From Desulfofustis limnaeus (GTDB lineage: Bacteria > Desulfobacterota > Desulfobulbia > Desulfobulbales > Desulfocapsaceae), in assembly GCF_023169885.1 (NCBI RefSeq), contig NZ_AP025516.1, positions 2,076,501-2,140,500 of the forward strand: a DNA stretch of 64,000 bases, written 5' to 3'. Shown piece after piece: positions 52,910 to 62,088 of the stretch. The stretch's first letter is position 1. Each line of letters starts with the position of its first letter. Both the position numbers and the translations under genes were made by a program. The notes beneath the pieces were generated by a model. That model saw only the letters and a program-made list of their open reading frames with translations. It did no database searches and was not told the origin of the DNA.

Positions 52910-53722
52910 TCAATTAATTTTTTTAAAAATGAAAATATTGCCGAATGCTGGACTTGGAATTTTGATAAATTCAAACCATATGTTATTGAATATATGTATT
53001 ATTTTCTTTATAAATTTAGTATTTACTAACCAGTACAATTCAGTAAATTGTCCGGCATTTCTATTTACTAATTTCATCCCATGCTTTTCAAATTCTAGAA
53101 CTAACCATTTTGCATTTGTCTGACGAGTCATCAGATCTCCTTCATCTGTTTTCTCCCAAAACTCAAGACCTGCACTGGTGTTTTTGATTTCAGCTTTCTC
53201 TTTTTTCAACAATCTTTTAAGCATCCGGATAGTGATAGCTTGTAACGAGTACATATTAGATTCACTAACTGCTATATATCCACCGTTTTTTACTATTCTA
53301 CACATTTCAGCTATCGCTTTATCGATCTGTGGAATATGCATAAGCACTCCCCAAGAGATTAGATAGTCAATACTTTTATCAGAAAGTTTTATATCAGTCA
53401 AATTATGTTGTTGTAGATCGATGTGATTTTCATATTCTGTACCATTGATGCTATCACGCGCCATTGATAGTGCACTAGCAGAAATATCGATTCCCAACAC
53501 ACGATATCCAAAATCTACGATAATTTTAGACTTATAACAACTCCCACATCCTGCATCTACAATCGTATAGCCTTTAGGGGCTTTGAATATTCGAAATATT
53601 CTTTTAAAAGCACATCTATAAAAAAGATCATTGTCTCTTGTTCTATAATTAGTCGTCCACTCTTCATGAATTCGAGATAGCTGCAATGTATTTTCTGCTT
53701 CACTCGCTGAATATTTTTTCAT
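52910..53722 (-). CDS. SAM-dependent methyltransferase
   Basis: A 270-residue class I methyltransferase with SAM motif I (TIVDAGCGSCYKSKIIV), the following acidic strand (VLGIDISASAL) and SIDYLISWGVLMHIP. It probably methylates a sugar or lipid-linked intermediate of the surface polysaccharide. AT-rich. It follows the second asparagine synthetase gene by 18 bp. Confidence 0.83.
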   Translation of the reverse strand: MKKYSASEAENTLQLSRIHEEWTTNYRTRDNDLFYRCAFKRIFRIFKAPKGYTIVDAGCGSCYKSKIIVDFGYRVLGIDISASALSMARDSINGTEYENHIDLQQHNLTDIKLSDKSIDYLISWGVLMHIPQIDKAIAEMCRIVKNGGYIAVSESNMYSLQAITIRMLKRLLKKEKAEIKNTSAGLEFWEKTDEGDLMTRQTNAKWLVLEFEKHGMKLVNRNAGQFTELYWLVNTKFIKKIIHIFNNIWFEFIKIPSPAFGNIFIFKKIN

Positions 53723-53740
53723 TATAATCTCAAAATGTTA

Positions 53741-55585
53741 TTAAATTTTAAAACACTTTTTCCATAATATAAAATTTACTACAGTCCAGATCATTTCAGA
53801 GTAATCTTTTTTACCAGATCGATGTTCTCGATATATTTTTAATAAATAATTCCGATCAAAATAATCTTGACCATCACTATCGAACATCGTGTCTTCTATC
53901 AACTCAGCCATACCTCCTTTAGATTGTAGCCAAGTCTTCAAAGGAACTCCAAATCCTGATTTTTTTCTATTCACTACCTCCATGGGTAAATACTTTTTGG
54001 CCACTTCCTTAACTAATAGTTTGCTCGTGTGTCCTTTCATTCTTAAAGAACCTGGCAAAAGATTTGCAAACTCAACTATTCGATAATCGAGAAATGGTAC
54101 TCTAGCTTCTACACTGGCTCCCATACTCATTTTATCTTGCCGATTTAGAATTGATACTAAATATGTAAGTTGATCCTGTAACGACAAACACTCAAGTACT
54201 TCTATATTTTCGAAAATTGACTCAAATAATTCATTACGATAGCTTAAATCTTTTTTAAAAATACCAGGAATCATGATCTGGTCTATTAGCTCTTCTTTGT
54301 TTACTGCAGCGTTACATTTAATAATATCAGACAAGTCTTTATCTAAGAAATACAACAATTTTTCTATACGATGATCATTCAGAATAGTTCCTACGTTTTT
54401 CAAAATGAACCCTGCAATTAGCTTAAATCGCTTAAGGTTACTTACCAGCTGGGGAATTTTATACCTAGGATAGCCAAAGAATAATTCGTCTGCTCCTTCG
54501 CCAGTTAACACCACCGTAACATGTTTTTTAGCCAATTGACTGATAGCAAAAATATGTATCGAGTTTTGAAAATTAAGAGGTTCATCATTAAGATATATTA
54601 AATCTGGAAGGAGCTGCGCGTACTCTTTATTTGTAAGCTTCAATTCATGATGATTTGTGCCGTACTCTGAAGAAACTAAGCGAGCAAAATAGCCCTCATC
54701 AAAATCAGATTCATAAAAACCCACTGAGAAGGTATTTATCGGATGACCAATGGCCTTAGCGGCAATAGCTGTGACTAGACTCGAATCAATACCGCCGCTG
54801 CAAAAGGTTCCAAGGGGTACCTCACTCATCAACCTTAGACGAACTGCATCCACAAGCAACTCTTCTAAACGCTCTACTGCCTCATTAAAGGTGAATACCA
54901 AAGGCTGCCGGCTACAATGCTCCCAATACTGTTTCGCCACTGTTTTTTCTTCAGTCACCAACAAACAATGTCCAGGCAATAGCGACCGCACCCCTTCGAA
55001 CATAGTTCGTTTTCCCGATACAGCCCTGAAGAGAAAGTACTCAAATACGGAATCTCTATCACAATCCGTCTGAAATCCTGGATAAGCGAGTACTGCTTTT
55101 ATTTCTGATCCAAAGATCAATGCACCGTTTACTTCAGCATAGTAAAATGGTTTTATACCTAATCGATCACGAGCCAAAAAGAGCCGTCTATTATTTTTAT
55201 CCCATATCGCAAACGCAAACATTCCATTAAGATGATGAACGCAATTTTCACCGTATTCCTCAAATAAATGAATAATCACCTCGGTATCGGATTGTGTCCT
55301 AAATCGATACCCTTTACTCTCCATAGTAATTTTCAGCTCAGGATAATTGTAAATCTCACCATTAAAAACTATCCATACCGTCCCAGCCTCATTGCTCATA
55401 GGCTGATGTCCCGAGCTTAACCCAACAATACTTAGACGGCGATGACCGAGGCCAACATTGCCCGAAAGATATATCCCAGCATCATCAGGGCCTCGGTGTA
55501 CCATCGTGTCGCGCATTATAGATATATCTGCCCCATCGACAGCCCGCTCACGATTCTTGTAATATATTCCTGTAATTCCACACAT
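53741..55585 (-). CDS. asnB: Asparagine synthetase (glutamine-hydrolysing)
   Basis: A 614-residue AsnB-type amidotransferase. The start is fixed by MCGITGIYYK (Cys2 nucleophile). The glutaminase part has MVHRGPDDAGIYL and FNGEIYNYPEL. The synthetase part has FCSGGIDSSLVTAI, LTGEGADELFFGYPRYK and ARVPFLDYR. In polysaccharide islands such enzymes often amidate sugar acids; substrate unproven. It is divergent in sequence and composition from the paralogue at 34397-36355, so the two were probably acquired separately. Confidence 0.92.
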   Translation of the reverse strand: MCGITGIYYKNRERAVDGADISIMRDTMVHRGPDDAGIYLSGNVGLGHRRLSIVGLSSGHQPMSNEAGTVWIVFNGEIYNYPELKITMESKGYRFRTQSDTEVIIHLFEEYGENCVHHLNGMFAFAIWDKNNRRLFLARDRLGIKPFYYAEVNGALIFGSEIKAVLAYPGFQTDCDRDSVFEYFLFRAVSGKRTMFEGVRSLLPGHCLLVTEEKTVAKQYWEHCSRQPLVFTFNEAVERLEELLVDAVRLRLMSEVPLGTFCSGGIDSSLVTAIAAKAIGHPINTFSVGFYESDFDEGYFARLVSSEYGTNHHELKLTNKEYAQLLPDLIYLNDEPLNFQNSIHIFAISQLAKKHVTVVLTGEGADELFFGYPRYKIPQLVSNLKRFKLIAGFILKNVGTILNDHRIEKLLYFLDKDLSDIIKCNAAVNKEELIDQIMIPGIFKKDLSYRNELFESIFENIEVLECLSLQDQLTYLVSILNRQDKMSMGASVEARVPFLDYRIVEFANLLPGSLRMKGHTSKLLVKEVAKKYLPMEVVNRKKSGFGVPLKTWLQSKGGMAELIEDTMFDSDGQDYFDRNYLLKIYREHRSGKKDYSEMIWTVVNFILWKKCFKI

Positions 55586-55615
55586 ATATTATACTTTATT
55601 CCGGTTGTTCACTGG

Positions 55616-57022
55616 TCAAATTCCTAAACCGACCTTGGATACCACCCACTTGAACTTACCACTCCTCGTTCGTTCAAGTTTCTCAACCTTTTCGATTCGC
55701 ACCTGCATTGACTCACCAAGCCTCTCCTTGAAACCATTAATCAAACTTGTAGCATCCTGCTCGGTGAAGTCCACGTCTGTCACGAGCTTAATACAAATGG
55801 TATCAAGATCCTCCTGTATCACCTGAGAAGCCTCAATAGAAGTTAATGGTTTGAAAGGATGCGTTAACACCGACGGCGATATTAATCTACCATCACGAAG
55901 GGTTAAGATATCTTCAGCTTTAGTTGTCACATCATCCATGAGAGGCAAACCGCGTCCGCAGGAGCAACTCTTTGATCTAATAGCGGACATATCATTAGTC
56001 AGATAGCGAATCATTGGCATTGCAGTGTTATGAAGGGAGGTTGCCACCAAGTTCCCGAAACAATCAGGGCCAATCGGCTGCAAATCCTGATCGACGACCT
56101 CGGTGATACCGTACTCCATGGCGAGATGATGTCCTTCGTGTTCACTACATTCAGTGGCGAACAGGACTCTTTCTGCAGATCCGAAATAGTCGAAAATTTT
56201 ACATTGAAAACTCTCTTCGATCACGTCTCTCTGAAAATCAAAAAGAGTTTCTGAGGAAGTCAACACAGCATCCAATTTCATTTTCATGTTTTGGTTTCGA
56301 AGATATCTGGCAAGCACAAAAACAGTAGAAGGATACCCGTCAAGAACAAGCGGCTTGAAACGAAAAAGTTCATCTATATAAAAACATAGATTATCCGGTG
56401 ACATATGAAACGAAGACAGAAGAAGGTGGTTATGAAAATGATTATACCTCCAAAATGGGGGCTTCTTTTGTGAGAGGGGCACAATAACATTACCGCGAGC
56501 CACCGCAATGCGATCTCCACGCCGCTTAAAATGAATTCCTGCCCAGCAATATTGCCTATCGAGCAAAGCGTAGTTGATATGAATAAGGTCTTCACTGTAG
56601 CAGATTTCAAGTGGCGAGCCTGTAGTACCACTGGTATGCCCTTTCTTGACGGATCGCATCGAATACTCATCAGAAAGTAGGTCCCTGAAGTGACATTTGA
56701 GGTCATTTTTTGTCAGGATCGGCAGCTTTTCCAAGTCATCAATTGTCCGGAAATCTTCAGGCTCCAGGCGGCGCTCCTTCATGATACGGCGATAATAAGG
56801 TACATGAAGATAGCTGTAAGAGATGAGTTCATTTAGCTTACGCTCTTGATATTCCTTCATCCTTTCTGGAGGATACCATTGACTCTCATCGAGGAACCTC
56901 TTAAACGCAGAGAAGCTGCCTCCGTAACGTTCGAAATCAAGCAACCCACTGAAGCCGCTGAGCAGCATATTTTGAACGCAAACTGGTGATCGATCATACA
57001 GAGACTTTAGTCGTGAATCCAT
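55616..57022 (-). CDS. Phenylacetate-CoA-ligase-like (CapK/PaaK) protein
   Basis: A 468-residue adenylate-forming protein of the PaaK/CapK type, common in capsule loci. It has the P-loop HTSGTTGSPLEICYS, DYFGSAERVLFATEC, the Cys cluster CSCGRGLP and a C-terminal RTRSGKFKWVVS. It may activate an acyl or amino group for transfer to the polysaccharide. I start at ATG 57022, 5 nt after the upstream stop, with AGGAAAAGGG before it. The longer frame overlaps the neighbouring gene. Confidence 0.86.
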   Translation of the reverse strand: MDSRLKSLYDRSPVCVQNMLLSGFSGLLDFERYGGSFSAFKRFLDESQWYPPERMKEYQERKLNELISYSYLHVPYYRRIMKERRLEPEDFRTIDDLEKLPILTKNDLKCHFRDLLSDEYSMRSVKKGHTSGTTGSPLEICYSEDLIHINYALLDRQYCWAGIHFKRRGDRIAVARGNVIVPLSQKKPPFWRYNHFHNHLLLSSFHMSPDNLCFYIDELFRFKPLVLDGYPSTVFVLARYLRNQNMKMKLDAVLTSSETLFDFQRDVIEESFQCKIFDYFGSAERVLFATECSEHEGHHLAMEYGITEVVDQDLQPIGPDCFGNLVATSLHNTAMPMIRYLTNDMSAIRSKSCSCGRGLPLMDDVTTKAEDILTLRDGRLISPSVLTHPFKPLTSIEASQVIQEDLDTICIKLVTDVDFTEQDATSLINGFKERLGESMQVRIEKVEKLERTRSGKFKWVVSKVGLGI

Positions 57023-57027
57023 TGAGA

Positions 57028-58266
57028 CTATCCCTTTTCCTCGACCTTCTCGTCGAGGGAACTGTATGCTGCTTGCAAAACCACACCAACAGATTCCCAT
57101 CCGTAACGGGATTCAGCCAAATGTCGCGCCCGCAGACCTAATTGGTTTCGCAAAGCTTGGTCTCCTAGCAAGTCAATTACCCGTAAAGCAAATTCTTTAT
57201 CATCATCTTCTATCAAAATGTCATGGCCGTCAGTGACGCCTATGCCTTCACAACCAATCGACGTAGATACAATTGCTTTTCCTTGTGCTAATGCATCTAA
57301 CACTTTAAGACGCGTTCCTCCTCCAACCCGTATCGGAACTACATATACGGCAGCCTTGGCGACGTAGGGTCTGATATCGTCGACATATCCGAGAACTTGG
57401 ATAGATGGATCCAAACGAGATTGAGAGAGTAATTCCGAGGGTGGATCTTGTCCAATAACAACAAAACGGGCATTAGGAACTTTATGTTTAACTATGGGCC
57501 AAATGTCTGTTATGAAATGAAGAACAGCGTCTTTATTTGCAAACATGTTCATACCACCTGTATAAATTATTATATTCTCTTGAATATCTTTACACATGGT
57601 GAAATATTCAAGATCAACCCCATTAGGTACAATAACAGTTGAACATAAAGGTTCTATAGAAAGCAACTCTGCAGCATCACGCTCTGACATCATAATATTG
57701 ATATCAAAACAACCGCTCATTTGTTTCTCATAAAGACGTAGCCGCCTAGCTTGAAGCTCTATATACCACCTCTTGAGTATATTCTCTTCAACTTTGGCTC
57801 GACGTGCCATTAATGATGATTCTATGTTATGATGAGTCAAAGTAGTTGGTAAACCTTGTACCAGTGGGAGATAAGGTGCCAAACCTATAGTATCGAAGTG
57901 TACTATATCTACTCTTTTACTAGAAAGTATTTCCTCTATTTTTTGTTTAAAGGCTGTCGACCGATGAGCAAGAGTGCTAAAAGGTTTTTGATAAATTAAC
58001 CCGAGCGCATATGCTGTCCATTTGTGCAAAAGAGATTTCTTGGGCCACAGCGGGAAAAACGAAACATCTGTACATATTTTTTTCAGTTCTTCCATGCTAT
58101 TGGATATGCGTTCCTCTGTAGCAAGCATTTCTGGATGAACAAAGGCTAACAAGTAGATATCGTTGTATCGGGCAATTTCTTTGATCAGGTTATAACCACG
58201 CTGCAAAACGCCACCATGTGGAGGATATGGGACTATCTGTGATAAAAACAGAACATTTTTACGCAT
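57028..58266 (-). CDS. GT4-family glycosyltransferase
   Basis: A 412-residue GT-B transferase. The N-terminal FLSQIVPYPPHGGVLQRG and HFDTIGLAPYLP resemble exopolysaccharide GT4 enzymes. The C-terminal donor domain has YTGGMNMFANKDAVLHF and GGTRLKVLDALAQGKAIVST. ATG 58266 with AGGAC upstream is preferred to a GTG six codons earlier. It overlaps the stop of the next upstream gene (58259) by 8 bp. Confidence 0.83.
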   Translation of the reverse strand: MRKNVLFLSQIVPYPPHGGVLQRGYNLIKEIARYNDIYLLAFVHPEMLATEERISNSMEELKKICTDVSFFPLWPKKSLLHKWTAYALGLIYQKPFSTLAHRSTAFKQKIEEILSSKRVDIVHFDTIGLAPYLPLVQGLPTTLTHHNIESSLMARRAKVEENILKRWYIELQARRLRLYEKQMSGCFDINIMMSERDAAELLSIEPLCSTVIVPNGVDLEYFTMCKDIQENIIIYTGGMNMFANKDAVLHFITDIWPIVKHKVPNARFVVIGQDPPSELLSQSRLDPSIQVLGYVDDIRPYVAKAAVYVVPIRVGGGTRLKVLDALAQGKAIVSTSIGCEGIGVTDGHDILIEDDDKEFALRVIDLLGDQALRNQLGLRARHLAESRYGWESVGVVLQAAYSSLDEKVEEKG

Positions 58267-59410
58267 TGGTAATGTCCTTGCCACTTTTATTTAAAATAGA
58301 CCTATAGAGTAATTCGTAGCGGGCTGCCATTTTTCGTGCCGTGAATTCTGAAAGATAACGTTGTTTTGCTTTCGTTCCTAACCTTATCCTCTCTTCTCTA
58401 TTGCAAATCAGATTGGCAAGAGCTTCAGTCATACCAACAATATCTCTTGGTTCAGTTATAATACCTTCTCGGCCATGGTGAACAAGTACAGGTGTTTCTC
58501 CAACACTTGTGGTAACTATAGTTTTTCCTGCGGCCATTGCTTCTAATAAAACCATTGACATTGCCTCCCAGAGAGAAGGCTGAAAAAAAATGTCAAGATG
58601 TGGCATGATCGTTTGAGCAGCATCAGGAACCCACCCAAGAAAACGAACTTCAGACTCAATATTCAACTCTCTCGCAAGTTTTTCAAGTTCAGGTTTAAGA
58701 TAACCGTCACCAGCTATTATAATAATGAATCTATGAGGAAGTCTTAGTTTGAGCCGTGCCGCTACTTGAAGAAGATCAAACATTCCTTTTTGTTCTATTA
58801 ATGTGTTTATAGCGCCAATTACCACTTTTTTGTCATTTCGAATAAAATTTAATATTTCAGAAGGCTTAAATGAATTTTCGAGATCAACACCATTCCAGAC
58901 CGTAGTAAGCCTATCCTCTTTTACCTTGAGATAACGAGCGAGCTGAATTCTCTGAAAATTCGAGACGGATACTAATTTGTTTGGAAAACGCCAGAATAAA
59001 CGTTCTAAACGACGCAAGGATCTGTCTCGATGCGGATAATTGCCGTAATGAAATGTATGCACAAACTTAAGCTGGGGCATGGTTAGTTTGCATAATGAAC
59101 AATCGGCTAAAGCGTGAACATCCTGGGAATGAACAAGATCAATTTTCATACGGCGAATGATGGATCTTAACTGAAGAAATGTAAGATAACTAATTTGGCC
59201 GTCAATTCTATTTTTTAGACTAACAACATTTATTCCGTAAGATTGAATTTTTTCTGCAATGATTCCTTTCTCTTTAAGGCAGCAGACAGAAACATTAAAT
59301 TGAGAATTATCAAGCTTTCTACAAAGCTGCGCTGTAACTTCTTCTGCTCCACCTATATGGAGGGTAGAATGGACGATTAAGATTCGAATTTTCTGTATCG
59401 GTAAAGTCAT
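58259..59410 (-). CDS. GT4-family glycosyltransferase
   Basis: A 383-residue GT-B transferase. The N-terminal domain has ILIVHSTLHIGGAEEV and DLVHSQDVHALADCS. The donor domain has IGAINTLIEQKGMFDLL and FFQPSLWEAMSMVLLEAMAA. ATG 59410, 10 nt after the upstream stop, fits the gene order; the longer frame would overlap the polymerase gene by over 100 bp. It transfers a sugar during repeat-unit assembly (inference from family and context). Confidence 0.85.
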   Translation of the reverse strand: MTLPIQKIRILIVHSTLHIGGAEEVTAQLCRKLDNSQFNVSVCCLKEKGIIAEKIQSYGINVVSLKNRIDGQISYLTFLQLRSIIRRMKIDLVHSQDVHALADCSLCKLTMPQLKFVHTFHYGNYPHRDRSLRRLERLFWRFPNKLVSVSNFQRIQLARYLKVKEDRLTTVWNGVDLENSFKPSEILNFIRNDKKVVIGAINTLIEQKGMFDLLQVAARLKLRLPHRFIIIIAGDGYLKPELEKLARELNIESEVRFLGWVPDAAQTIMPHLDIFFQPSLWEAMSMVLLEAMAAGKTIVTTSVGETPVLVHHGREGIITEPRDIVGMTEALANLICNREERIRLGTKAKQRYLSEFTARKMAARYELLYRSILNKSGKDITNA

Positions 59411-59420
59411 TACATCCAAT

Positions 59421-60719
59421 TCATTGCTTTTTAAATCGGGATTGAAATTTTTTTTCCATTGTAGTTTTAACTGCCGGTTCCGTGTTAATAGGTCTAAATT
59501 GGCCATTTTGGAAAGTATCATCTTTAGAGGAAACTGCAATATATTGACTTGCAGAAAATATTCCTAACAATAGATACAAATGAGGATAATAAGCAACAGA
59601 TAGGAATGCACCCCCAACAGCAAAAGCAATAAGACTAGCATTTAGGCAGATGAAAAGTCTGCTAATTTGGCTTGCATTTTGAACCTCATGTTTTTTGAAA
59701 TAATTAGCGATTTTTTTATTACGGTAAAAATTGCCGATCAAAAAAGTCAGAAGACACAGTATTCCAGGAATCCCTAACTCACCTAAAAAAAGAAAGTACA
59801 CTGAATGAGCATTTAGCCAGGGCAAATTTTGGGTCCCAAATTCTTCCGGTCTAAATTCAGTTCCAAACTTTACCGGAAAATGTCCTGACCCAACACCCGT
59901 TAAAGGATGCTCCAACATCATCCTAATTGCCGCTTTCCATGCAATTAAACGGCCTTGTGCAGATTCCTCTTGTTGATAATCAACAATAGTATCAAGACGA
60001 TCGAAATACTCTTGGGGGGCGTAATGAAGCACAACAAGAACCAAAGATACAAGAAGAACAGCACCAGTGAATTTTTTTCTTCCTTCCAACCATAGATATA
60101 GAAATACGGCAGCTAACGCTAGAGCACCTCCACGAGACTGAGTTCCAATTATAGCAAGAATAAGTAAAACCATTGCAATTATGAATATAGTTTTTATCAT
60201 GAAGTTAGTTGACTCCCCTACTAAATAAAAACACATCGGCAGAACTATGCATACAGAAAGAGCGAAATCATTACCATCTCCGAGAAACGGATTATTACCT
60301 ATATAATGACGATTAGCTGGATCTGTAATAACTTGAATATTTAGAAATATTAACAGAATATGCGACAAAACTAACACGACAAATAGGGCTCGCATTTGTG
60401 AATATGTAGTTGTAATCCGTACAATAATATAATACCAAAATGTAAATCCTAAAACGACCTTGAAAGCATTGTATGAGTACAAAGTAACATCTGCAAAAAT
60501 GACAGATATTAGAAGTAATATTAATAAAAATATTAGCCACTTAGAATTACTTAACTTACAAATTTCCGAGTTGCTTACACCTTTTTCATAAAAAATCGCT
60601 AGAGCAAGCACCGCAAGAGGAACCACAGAGTTAAGCTTCAATACCGAAATGAATGGCAGAAAGCCGTCCGGCCTAACATAATCGATAAAAACAGACGATA
60701 AGAACAATACGTAAAGCAT
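59421..60719 (-). CDS. O-antigen ligase/polymerase-like membrane protein
   Basis: A 432-residue polytopic protein with about 11-12 membrane segments. A large periplasmic-type loop with ESAQGRLIAWKAAIRMM, LEHPLTGVGSGHFP and LNAHSVYFLFLGELG is the Wzy/WaaL_C (O-antigen ligase) signature. It probably polymerises or ligates the polysaccharide repeat. ATG 60719 is chosen; a TTG two codons earlier is possible. Confidence 0.85.
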   Translation of the reverse strand: MLYVLFLSSVFIDYVRPDGFLPFISVLKLNSVVPLAVLALAIFYEKGVSNSEICKLSNSKWLIFLLILLLISVIFADVTLYSYNAFKVVLGFTFWYYIIVRITTTYSQMRALFVVLVLSHILLIFLNIQVITDPANRHYIGNNPFLGDGNDFALSVCIVLPMCFYLVGESTNFMIKTIFIIAMVLLILAIIGTQSRGGALALAAVFLYLWLEGRKKFTGAVLLVSLVLVVLHYAPQEYFDRLDTIVDYQQEESAQGRLIAWKAAIRMMLEHPLTGVGSGHFPVKFGTEFRPEEFGTQNLPWLNAHSVYFLFLGELGIPGILCLLTFLIGNFYRNKKIANYFKKHEVQNASQISRLFICLNASLIAFAVGGAFLSVAYYPHLYLLLGIFSASQYIAVSSKDDTFQNGQFRPINTEPAVKTTMEKKFQSRFKKQ

Positions 60720-60871
60720 AATCAAAAAGTTTCTTATTTGAATATTAATAATTATTTAACCAACTTTTAACCATCCTGGAAATCTTAACTAATCAAATTT
60801 ATCATTGATATTTTATGGACGTTAATGATTATGAGTCTATCGTCTCGAAAAATACCCATTTGTTAACACTA

Positions 60872-62083
60872 TTATTTTAGTAATTCATCATACAATCTCA
60901 TGGTACTATTAATATTTATTTTAATATCAAATAATTCCACCAATCTTTGGTAAGCATTAGTACCGAATTTGAAAGCAAGTTGTTCATCCGCCAAAAGCTT
61001 ACATATTTTTTCAGCCAAACTGTGCCAATCACCTGGAGGAAACCCAAACCCTGTTGAACCTTCCTTCACTATTTCTGATACCGCTCCCGCCCAAGCGGCA
61101 ATCAGTGGCTTTTTCATGGCCATCGCCTCAATTAGCACCCGACCGAAAGGTTCCGGCTCTAAAGAAGTATGCAAAACAATTTTCATGCAATTCAGATAAT
61201 TAGCGACATTTTCTATGTACCCAGTAAAGGTTATATGCTGTTCTAGTTTCAGTTTTTGGGTCAATTTTTTTAGATATTCAAGGTAATCTTTATCGTATTC
61301 CGAAGTATCCCCGACCAACAAACACATAGTTTTGGGGAACAATCTAACGACATGCTCCATCGCTTTAATTGCAGTCTCTTGGCCTTTCCATTTTTTAATG
61401 TTCCCTACTACGCCGATAATTGTCCAATCACCTTCTATTCCGTGCAGCTTACGGATGCCACCCTCGTCAGTATCAGCAATAATCCGTTCAGGGTCAATCC
61501 CATTATAGATGGTAACGGATCTACGAAGCACAACCTTATTATCAATCAAACCCTTCGTCACAGCTTGAGATATGCATATGACGGCATCTAATTTTTTAGC
61601 ATAAAACCGGGCCAAACGAGAAAATGATGTATTAATACCTCTTTCATGGGTGATACATCTAACTCTACCCAAACAAGCAGCAAGAATCCATTCATGATTT
61701 TTTGTTATCGAATTATTCAGATGAAGCAAATCAATTTTGTACTTTTTCAGCAGCAAAGCATATTTTATACTAAGAATTATATGAAATTTTGTAAAATTTA
61801 TTGCTTTTTGAAAAATCAATGGAATCGAAAATGAGCGTGAACGTCCTCGATCCATTCTTTTTACTGAGATATATGGTTTTGGTCTTCTCAAGATTATAGT
61901 TTTAATATTTAATTTTTCTAATTTTTCTGCAACACTGTTCGAATAATAAAATACTACGACCGGATTGTATTTCGCTCTGTCCAATCCACTAACTAAATAA
62001 AATAGACTATAAAATGATCCGCCTATAGTTCCATCGGTGTTTCCTTCACAATACAATATATTCAATTGCTTATTCGAATTCAT
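60872..62083 (-). CDS. GT4-family glycosyltransferase
   Basis: A 403-residue GT-B transferase. The N-terminal NILYCEGNTDGTIGGSFYS and HLNNSITKNHEWILA bind the acceptor side. The donor domain has VVGNIKKWKGQETAI, TSLEPEPFGRVLIEAMAMKKP and EIVKEGSTGFGFPPGD. ATG 62083 lies 5 nt after the flippase stop; a TTG start 9 nt upstream is possible. AT-rich. Confidence 0.84.
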   Translation of the reverse strand: MNSNKQLNILYCEGNTDGTIGGSFYSLFYLVSGLDRAKYNPVVVFYYSNSVAEKLEKLNIKTIILRRPKPYISVKRMDRGRSRSFSIPLIFQKAINFTKFHIILSIKYALLLKKYKIDLLHLNNSITKNHEWILAACLGRVRCITHERGINTSFSRLARFYAKKLDAVICISQAVTKGLIDNKVVLRRSVTIYNGIDPERIIADTDEGGIRKLHGIEGDWTIIGVVGNIKKWKGQETAIKAMEHVVRLFPKTMCLLVGDTSEYDKDYLEYLKKLTQKLKLEQHITFTGYIENVANYLNCMKIVLHTSLEPEPFGRVLIEAMAMKKPLIAAWAGAVSEIVKEGSTGFGFPPGDWHSLAEKICKLLADEQLAFKFGTNAYQRLVELFDIKININSTMRLYDELLK

Positions 62084-62088
62084 AAAAA

